The translations under genes and the position numbers were made by a program. From Paraspadella gotoi (Eukaryota > Chaetognatha), in NCBI GenBank assembly GCA_051294375.1, contig CM119265.1, positions 19,020,631 through 19,084,630 of the forward strand: a stretch of 64,000 nt of DNA. Direction: 5' to 3'. The notes beneath the pieces are model-generated. The model searched no databases. It was not told the DNA's origin and saw only the letters and a list, made by a program, of their open reading frames with translations. Shown here piece by piece: positions 56,456-64,000 of this stretch (position 1 is its first letter; the number at the start of each line of letters is the position of its first letter).

Positions 56456-57645
56456 GAAGATATTGTATTTGGGGCCTCCTCTTCACCTCCCAACCATAAT
56501 CGCCTGTTGTTTAGGGCAAAAGGAAAGAAAGCGCGGACACGGTGCTTTGTCCCTGAATTACCCTTTCATGAGACGAACAGAAAATGGGGATTAAAAGGAA
56601 TAAAAGGGGAGAGGAACCAGAAATCTGGGATGATCTCCGAAATATGGGGATCGACGGGTGGATAATCGACGCCATGCGACGATTTAGCGGAAGAGACCAT
56701 TTACATGATAGGGACGTCCAAGAAATAAAACTCAAAAATCATCCCAAAGTGTGTAGTAGTTATATGCGATTATCAGTTAAATTATAAGACTTAAGTATAA
56801 ATTTCATAAAAATAACCATAATGGATAGTTAATTAATAACCGGAAAGTGTTTAATAGATATATTTATACAATGTATATGGGTTTTAACGAAAAAACAACT
56901 CAAATGAATATCTCCCAGTAAATTTAATTCACTCTTCAGCTAACCCAAAGCGATCCTGGCAGAAGGATTAGATTTAGGAATTAAATATGCAGGATAATTT
57001 AAAGTCGGTTTTTACTGAACAGAATTCCTCTTCAAAATCCTTTGCAAAATCCCCAAATCTTTTAAACGGGCAAGATTCTCTATTCTGAGATCCTTTTCAA
57101 GGTAACTTGGGACAGGAAGCAGAAGTGATTATTATGCCTAAGGTTCCCTTTTGCTGACTAAAATGGTAACTCATTTAGGTATTTTAGAAGCACGAGACGA
57201 ACCAATAGAGAAGCTTAATTGGAATAATACTAAAAAAAAAGGAGACACAGAGAATCAATGATTTGCAATATTGTGAGAAAGAAAATAAAATATAAACAGA
57301 ATGATTTTCACATTTTTCCGGTCCATTGATTCGCCTAAATAAGTATATTTATCAAAAAATTGATTTCGATAAATGACGGCATACCGACGGTGATATAATC
57401 TCACTTTTTGTGATTCAAGGACGACGAATAGTCATCGTACCCAGATGCGTCGGAAAACAAAAAATAGAATATCCCTTGAACTGTCAGAGCTAAGTATTCT
57501 TGTTATGAATTCAAATACACACTATTGATCATTGTTATGATATCATCTTAACTTTATGACATCATTATTCATCATGCTCGAATGCCTAAAACTGACTAAT
57601 GAAGACGCATCATATGCTGGTACCAAAAATTCCCAGGAAAAGTAC

Positions 57646-57683
<38 letters not shown>

Positions 57684-57801
57684 AGAAAGGAGAGAGAAAG
57701 AGCAGAGGAAGCGAGAAGAAGACCTCTGAAAGGCAGAGAAAACAAGAAAACCTTGAACAGTAAATATGAAGTAAAAGGATTTTTTGAGTAAACATTTTGG
57801 A

Positions 57802-57962
57802 ACGGCGGGCATCGAGAGGAACTTAAGAGCGACTTTGGAGAAAGGATTTCAGTTTTTTTTTTTTTCTTTTCGAATAAAGAAATGGAAATTCGCGATCCGA
57901 TAAGAGAAACCGGGGACCCCAGAGGTTGGGAGGTGGAGGAGGGGGGAGGGGGGCGAGTATTT
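57802..57962. repeat. Direct duplication beside the 57.9-kb gap, left copy
   Basis: Begins acggcgggcatcgag and ends gggcgagtattt at the gap. The same 160 bases restart immediately after the gap. Confidence 0.95.
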
Positions 57963-57987
57963 NNNNNNNNNNNNNNNNNNNNNNNNN
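57963..57987. other. 25-N assembly gap between duplicated contig ends
   Basis: Exactly 25 N, with direct copies of about 160 bp on both sides. Confidence 0.98.
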
Positions 57988-58147
57988 ACGGCGGGCAATC
58001 GAGAAGGAACTTAAGAGCGACTTTGGAGAAAGGATTTCCAGTTTTTTTTTTTTCTTTTCGATAAAGAATGGAAATTCGCATCCGATAAGAGACAACCGGG
58101 GACCCAGAGGTTGGGAGGTGGAGGAGGGGGGAGGGGGGCGAGTATTT
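57988..58147. repeat. Direct duplication beside the 57.9-kb gap, right copy
   Basis: Matches 57802-57962 with a handful of single-base indels. Confidence 0.95.
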
Positions 58148-59059
58148 TTGATGAGATTGATCGACTTATCGGAAAAAAAAATTAGAAATGGTGGGGAATT
58201 TGTGTGTTTTCCGTATAAGGTTTGGAAGAATAAAGAGAGTATTAAATGCTATAATGTGGGATGTCCAAGATATGAAAATTGAAAAAATGAGAAATCACAA
58301 ATGAACGTCACGTCCTGCGAATTTCTAGCTAAAATAGTCGAAACCATTAGGAAAGATTGAGTGGAAAAACCTACGCCTTGTTATCTGCTCTACATCTCGT
58401 ATTTTAGCCAATTTTTTATTTTTTTGTGAGAAAAATAATAATCCCAAGTTAGTTGAAACGAGAGATTTTAATTCAATTAAAAAAAAAATGATCTCAAATA
58501 AATCTTTAGAACACTTCAATTTTTAAACCACGAAACTAGCCAAAAAATCCATTAATGATTCAACAATAGTCAAAGAGACAACTTGGTACACCATTGAGTC
58601 AGTTCACAAAATACAAATTCGACAGTGAAGTAACTGAGTTAAAAAGTTGGATACGTCGCTTCCGAGGCAATGCCGCAATTATGTCACGGTTTCGCGCCAC
58701 CTGATGTATCCATATTCGCCCAAGAAGTTCCCCAACTGTTTTCACGATATAAAAGTCATTTCCATTCTTCGAGCCCGTAAAGGCCCCGACGGGCCGGGAA
58801 AAGCCACGCCCATGGTTTCAAACTGCGGCCAAGAGTGAGAACAAGTTTAAATGTAATTATATGTCATTGAGTGATGTGAACTATACACTACCCCTTGGAT
58901 ACGACTGTTCCAATCCTTCAGCGCTAACTCCTTCATTTTTCTGAACCCAATGGTAACGGTTCTAGCCCTGTTCGAAACAGTCCTTCCAAAAAAAGCGTTG
59001 ACGGGCCTATCCACACTCACTGAGAGGCATGGCCAGGCGGGCCAAAATTGAACACTTTT

Positions 59060-59500
59060 TAAACTTCTCAGTTCTCTCGAAAAAAAATTTTTTTCCTTCT
59101 ATTACTAAATCGATTTTTTTAAATGCAACTTTTTGAATTAGTTCTTGGTTGTGACTGAAGCTTTTAATATTTATTAATTGTAGAATTACGTAGTATTCTA
59201 CAGACCGTCGAGATACAATTTTTTTTAAATTTTTTTTTTTGAGAAACGATCTTGGAGCTTGAAAAGTTATGAAATGTCTAAATTTTTTTAAAATTTGATC
59301 CAAGTAAAATTGGTTAAATTGGCTGAATTTATAGTTTTTTAAAATTGTTATCAAAATAAAAACAAAACAAATTTAAAAAGTTGTATAATAACTTTACTAC
59401 TTTTAAACTCTACCAGAATCTTTAAAAAAAAATTGAAAATTAATTTAATTATTTATATAATATATAAACAATCCTTAAATGCTTCCGGACGCTAATCAAT
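59060..59500. mobile_element. Right-arm counterpart of the AT-rich intron-6 element
   Basis: Inverted copy of about 53650-54060 with indels. Non-coding, rich in poly-A/T. Confidence 0.45.
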
Positions 59501-59622
59501 AGATAAAATGTAAAAATTCTTTTTCTTTCATATCTCTAACAGTCACATAACCAATTATTTATATCTGAGAGAACTTCTAATTTTCAACCCTCATCTCCCT
59601 CGGTATCCAGATTATCAAGATT

Positions 59623-60208
59623 AGCGGTAGCCGACAAATTCAAATTTTAATGGCAACAGCATTAAGTAATCCATTATTGTATTAATTATTGTATTAAATA
59701 TTTTTTTGGCAAAATGTTCCGAACCATGAGTAATTGCCTAATTAATATTATTATATTGCTATATAATGTCAAAAATTTTTTTTTGAAATTTAAGTTTTTT
59801 TAATTGATCTGATAGAGCTTAAAAAGTTAAGCAAAAAATTAATTACAACATTTTAAAATTTTATGTTTATTACTGAAAATTGTAAAAACTGCTAAATCAT
59901 CGGATGATGATGATGATGATGATTTTTAAGGTTTTCCCAGTTTTGACCCACTTATCATCAAATATTGAAAAAGGAATTATACTTTGTGTAGACAACTTTT
60001 TATAAGCTATCTGAAATCAGCTTTAAAATAAAAATTTAAAAAAAATTTGACATTTCCTTTATCTATAAATAAATATTAAAAATAATTATAATGCTTCTAG
60101 CCATTTTAGACAATTTTGGTCATTAAAGTTTCTCAGAAATGTATGAAGTTCGCATTTGGAAAGGTTCCCAATCAAACTTCTGACCCACCCCATTGACAAG
60201 TTTGCTCT
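59623..60208. mobile_element. Extra AT-rich insert in the right arm, related to the fold-back family
   Basis: The left arm is continuous across this point (tatatatcttgatgatcttgata near 53527-53549), whereas the right arm is interrupted between the matching flanks by about 586 bases. The insert shares aactttttat, tttgacatttcc and the gggtcaaaa-type motif with the 43.3-kb element, plus a (GAT)n run near 59903-59922. An insertion in one arm is the simplest reading; loss from the left arm is the alternative. Confidence 0.55.
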
Positions 60209-62144
60209 ATCAGATATATATGACTTTTCTGAATACGCGTCTAAAAATTAAACAACGTCAAACAACTACTCGTCTGTCGTTCATGATCATCACAAAGATT
60301 GTGTCGATCGCAACTGACCAACAAAGAAACTGGGACGACAGACCGATGAAAAATCTCAGTGGATTTTTTTTTAATTTTACTTACCTTGTTCAGACAGTTT
60401 TCGATCGTAAAAAATCCCATTTGGTAAAGGTGCAACTTTTAGCGGCATCGATAGCAACGGAGACGGTCCGGCGGTGCGACGGCTTCGGTCAACGCCATCT
60501 TCGTCGTACTGAATTAAGATAGAACGGTTGATGCATAACAGCGAAGTAGTAAAGTAAATGTCCATCGATTATATTTTCATTTAATGTTAAACACTCAGAA
60601 ATAATTACGATGAAGGGACTGATAGTAAGTACTGCATCAAACTGATTTTTTACTTAATCTTATGTCGGTAGTAATTTTATTCAATATAAAATATGAATAT
60701 AGTAAGAAACGTACCTCCTTATCGCGACATATCCGGTGTTTTTGGCTCGAACCTTCGACTCGCTATATTTGCAAACTACTATCGCAGCCTTATAAGGGTA
60801 ATCCTGCTCCGACTCAATTCCGTATTTTTTCGTGTACCTACAAAAGTTTTGTCATAACTAACAAATATCATTTTTGGAGTAATATTTAATGCTTTTAGTG
60901 ACATTTCTTTTTAAAAAAAATTAATTAATCTAACTTGTTTTACAATTTAGCTATCCATCGTGTTCTTCCGACAATATCCTCCAAGTTATTATTAGTATTT
61001 TTAGCAAGTGAAAAGTAAAGAGTCTCACTCCATCGCGGTTTGTCATTACATCCGCCGAAGCATCCCATGAGTCGTAGTCGCGAGTCTACCAGCTGCTGCT
61101 CCGAAAACTGATCAGTTTTTGAGTCTTGAGCATTCATACCTACAAAAAGACAGACACCCCGTAGTGAAAGTAAAAATAAAAAAAATAATGTTTCCAACAA
61201 TTTTACCCTCTAGTGACCCGTGGTGGAGAAGGCCCAACAGGAACCACCAATGCCTTTGGTCTTTGACAGGCGCCCACATTTTCAATCTCCAATCGATTTT
61301 GCGGGAATCTGTCTAAGGATTTTATTCATAACTAATTGATAAAGATAAGTGATTTTAATCACCTGAGGTCTTGACCGACAGGGAGCGTTCAGACGGTCCC
61401 TTATAATCAGGAAGCAGCCACCAGTGACGTTTTCGAGAAATTCTCTGCGGTCAGATCTCGACTGATTGATCTTCATCCAGTAAGTGTGAAGACCCTCATT
61501 CGCTTCCCTGTTGTGCTCAGCGACGACGCGACGGTTTTCCTCCCAAACGCGGCGACGATGAGCCTCCTCCATCGTCTGAGGCCAAATGTGGGCGTGGCAT
61601 AAAAAGAAACAAAAGGTAAACGGGTGAATTTGCATCGTATCTATTAGATTTGTTTCTTTCATGGAAATAATTTTATTATGCATGGGTATACATTGCTATA
61701 TACTTTTATGCCGTATAACTTAAACTTAAAAATGGAACTGGAGAGACAGTAATGATTGTTATGTGTTAGTGACAGAACGCTTCAATATAATTATATTATT
61801 ATTAAAGCAGTCCCTGGTTTTTCGGATTCAGGAGTAAAACCGTGTTTACCAGGGGTTTGCGCGACCCTCTTAACTGCTAGGCCGACCACCGGGAGCTAGA
61901 CACCCGGACCTTTGGGTTGGAAGGCGAATGACAAGCTCCGGCACCCAATGGGCCACTGGTTTTGGATATTAGTCCACCATACTAAGAATTATGAATCATG
62001 GCATTTAACTAGATATTATCCCCATTTTTTTTACTTACGTCGTAAGATTTTCCCGAAATTTCAACTTGAACTTTCCCCACTCAGTGTCGAGCGGGGTGTG
62101 ACGTCACAGCCCGATCGTCACCACCCAGAACAGTAGAGCATCAT

Positions 62145-63042
62145 CCGGTGTGACTTTTTTAAGCGAAGTGAAAATCGGAGAATTTGATGTGAGTTGAAAT
62201 TTTCCAGTGAGGGGAACGATTTCGTATCTTATAGAGACTTCTTGTCATCGCTCGACCCTTGAGAGCCAAAACCCAAAACACATTTTAAATGGCGAGACGT
62301 TTAATTTTAATATTAGATATTTATTCTTCTAAAAAAAATAAGGTGGCCGAAGAGATGGCTGAAGAATTAACATATATATTAGTTATTACCACACATGATG
62401 ATTTATTAAATATTTTTGTATCTAACGTTCAGCTCATCACATTAAAATTAAATCAATAGCCGTAATAACTGGCCATTTTGTTTTTATATTTTTTATGGTT
62501 TCATCAATGTGCTAGAAAGTAGAAAACATCCCTATGTTTATGTTCTCCGTTTAAGCATATAAGAATAACCTCGTTCTATTATATTGTTCAATGTTCAGCT
62601 AGCGACTTCTCGTGGAAAACCAAAATAAACATTTTTTTGGTCATCTGGAAGATCAAAAACTTAAAGAGAAGTGTAATCCATAAAAACGAACGCGGTGTCA
62701 AGTGATTTACCGCAAATAATAAAATTGTTTTAGTAAAAATAACATAGGTGCAAGTTTTTGTTAACGGAATCACCCAGTTTCCTAAAAAGCTACGTAGACG
62801 TAGACAAATAAGCTTGGATAACGTGATTCATGAAAGAATGTTTTACCTTGGCTGTCGTCCGTCGTCGTCGTCATCAACGTTACGATATTGACATGATCGT
62901 CACGTTTCAACGCGTCGTGATGAGCGCGCTCGTCGTCATCGTCTGTCGTCGTCGTCGTCGTAATAATCGTCCTGAAAATTTGGAATTTTATCGTCAACTA
63001 ATTTGTTTGCCTCAACGCTATCACAAATTGAAATTAGTTATA

Positions 63043-63128
<86 letters not shown>

Positions 63129-64000
63129 GTTATCTCGTTGATTTTCCCGTCAGGATCTTCCCTTCGTGTACGATTTTCCTCAAAAGGGCAAAACGGGTTC
63201 GTATTTTCGGATGTAAGATTATATAAAGGATAGATCTGTTCTACATACAACTTCAAAGACAAAAAATCTAGAATAACCTAACTCTTCACTATCGCCTAGA
63301 TATCCAAAGACGTCATTCGGCCTGGTCGAGAGGTTGAATAATTCCCCATCGGAAGGCGAGAGAGTCACCATGACGATTGCCTCCTAAACTTTAATACTTT
63401 CATTCTTCCTAATTCGGAAAAGACGACCCCTGATTTACGGTTTTCCATCCCGACGAAACCGAAAACTTTCCTTTCCTGGCCATTTTTTTTTTTCTTGAAG
63501 GGATTTCCACCTGTCGAGTTTAGTGGCGATTTATCGGACTCAATCATGCGTCCTTTTTTCATAATTCCTGATCCGCTAATAAAATTTAGAAAGGAGGGGG
63601 AAAAAGAAAAATCCCCTTTGTTTCAAAACACAGAAATAATCATATTCTGTACTCCCAAAGCTCATCATCTCTCTCTTCCTCTCTTTCTCTCTTCTCTCTC
63701 TCTAACGGCTTCACTAAATTTCATATCATATCTTTTTGAGGGGTTCGGCGACGACGACGACGACGATGACGACGACGAACTGGAGGAGAGTCATTAAGGG
63801 GATCCCGACGCTTGGCCGTCCAAAGATTTCCATGCATCGGAGTCCGATCGCAGGACCCCTCGAATCGGAACAGAGTCACGCACGACACTTTTGCTCTACC
63901 TTCCTTACCCGGTTCGCCGGGGTCCGGAGTTCCAATCAACCCCGTCCGGACTAATTATTTTATTTTCATTTTTTTTTCTGTCACTCGGACGAGGCCGGGA
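62145..64000. other. Non-coding flank of the inverted cathepsin copy
   Basis: Reverse-complement counterpart of 49771-51583. Contains the CT tract at about 63041-63094, (CGT)n around 62856-62961 and (GAC)n near 63750-63780. No gene is seen. Confidence 0.5.
63041..63094. repeat. (CT)n microsatellite in the right arm
   Basis: Pure CT run, inverted counterpart of the GA tract at 50637-50706, with further CT after a slip. Confidence 0.93.

Larger units (their letters stand above)
54962..58154. other. Spacer between the inverted-repeat arms, no clear gene
   Basis: Holds (ACG)n near 55291-55317, GA tracts near 56415-56452 and 57648-57680, and AT-rich DNA at 56790-57600. A 67-codon plus-strand frame (56584-56787) has normal amino acid composition; its IWDDLRNMGIDGWIIDAMRR segment loosely resembles a helix of LINE reverse transcriptases, but this is too short to call. 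Confidence 0.45.
58639..62144 (-). pseudogene. Inverted, frameshifted copy of the cathepsin L-like gene
   Basis: Exon counterparts lie at 62144-62039, 61575-61363, 61308-61207, 61139-61029, 60837-60715, 60508-60385 and 58822-58639. Most splice dinucleotides are kept, yet single-base indels break the frame in the signal-peptide exon, around the catalytic cysteine exon and in the last exon. The last exon also carries extra G/C-rich bases between the GYGS codons and the catalytic His region. As sequenced it cannot encode the enzyme. Either it is a real second gene or pseudogene read with errors, or an unpolished copy of the left-arm gene. Confidence 0.8.
58155..64000. repeat. Large inverted repeat, right arm (indel-bearing, continues past the window)
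   Basis: Reverse complement of 49771-54961 with many small indels and fewer substitutions. One large difference is an extra segment of about 0.59 kb at 59623-60208 inside the counterpart of cathepsin intron 6. The arm reaches the last base of the window. Confidence 0.88.

Overview
This is eukaryotic (metazoan) nuclear DNA. Genes have GT-AG introns, and the two recognisable genes are a BTB/POZ nuclear regulator with long low-complexity linkers and a papain-family cathepsin L-like protease. The very dense (GA)n/(CT)n and (GAC)n/(CGT)n microsatellites would suit an arthropod, possibly a crustacean or chelicerate, but I cannot name the organism. Most of the window is non-coding, and 16 runs of N interrupt it.

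Layout. (1) 218-9540 holds three minus-strand exons (2394-7180) of a BTB/POZ protein. It carries three copies of a roughly 75-87 residue module that I do not recognise. The first coding exon is not found. (2) 9555-18576 repeats the whole of (1) in direct orientation. It is full of single-base indels in coding and non-coding sequence alike, so its gene copy is shattered; it ends at a 25-N gap. (3) 18602-49770 has no gene I can support. It holds microsatellites, minisatellites, assembly gaps, a 1.35-kb direct duplication around the 25-N gap at 36211, a fold-back element near 43.3-43.6 kb, and a tRNA-Lys 3'-half with an encoded CCA end at 48158-48204. (4) 49771-54961 is the left arm of a large inverted repeat and carries an intact seven-exon cathepsin L-like gene (51584-54471, plus strand, 322 residues) with a TATA box and initiator. 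(5) 54962-58154 is the spacer, with a third 25-N gap inside a 160-bp direct duplication. (6) 58155-64000 is the right arm, running past the window edge. It holds an inverted, frameshifted cathepsin copy and an extra AT-rich insert of about 0.59 kb in intron 6 that the left arm lacks.

Reading. Two of the three 25-N gaps are bordered by the same sequence on both sides, which is what unmerged overlapping contig ends look like. In each large pair one copy has an intact gene and the other is indel-ridden, as if only one had been error-corrected. The 9-kb tandem copy and the two short overlaps are therefore probably assembly artefacts. The inverted cathepsin pair could be real, because it has a 3.2-kb spacer and a structural difference between arms, but its right arm is low quality. 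The best biological leads are the triplicated module of the BTB protein, the AT-rich fold-back element family, and the tRNA-Lys half. I found no bacterial-style gene system and no CRISPR array.
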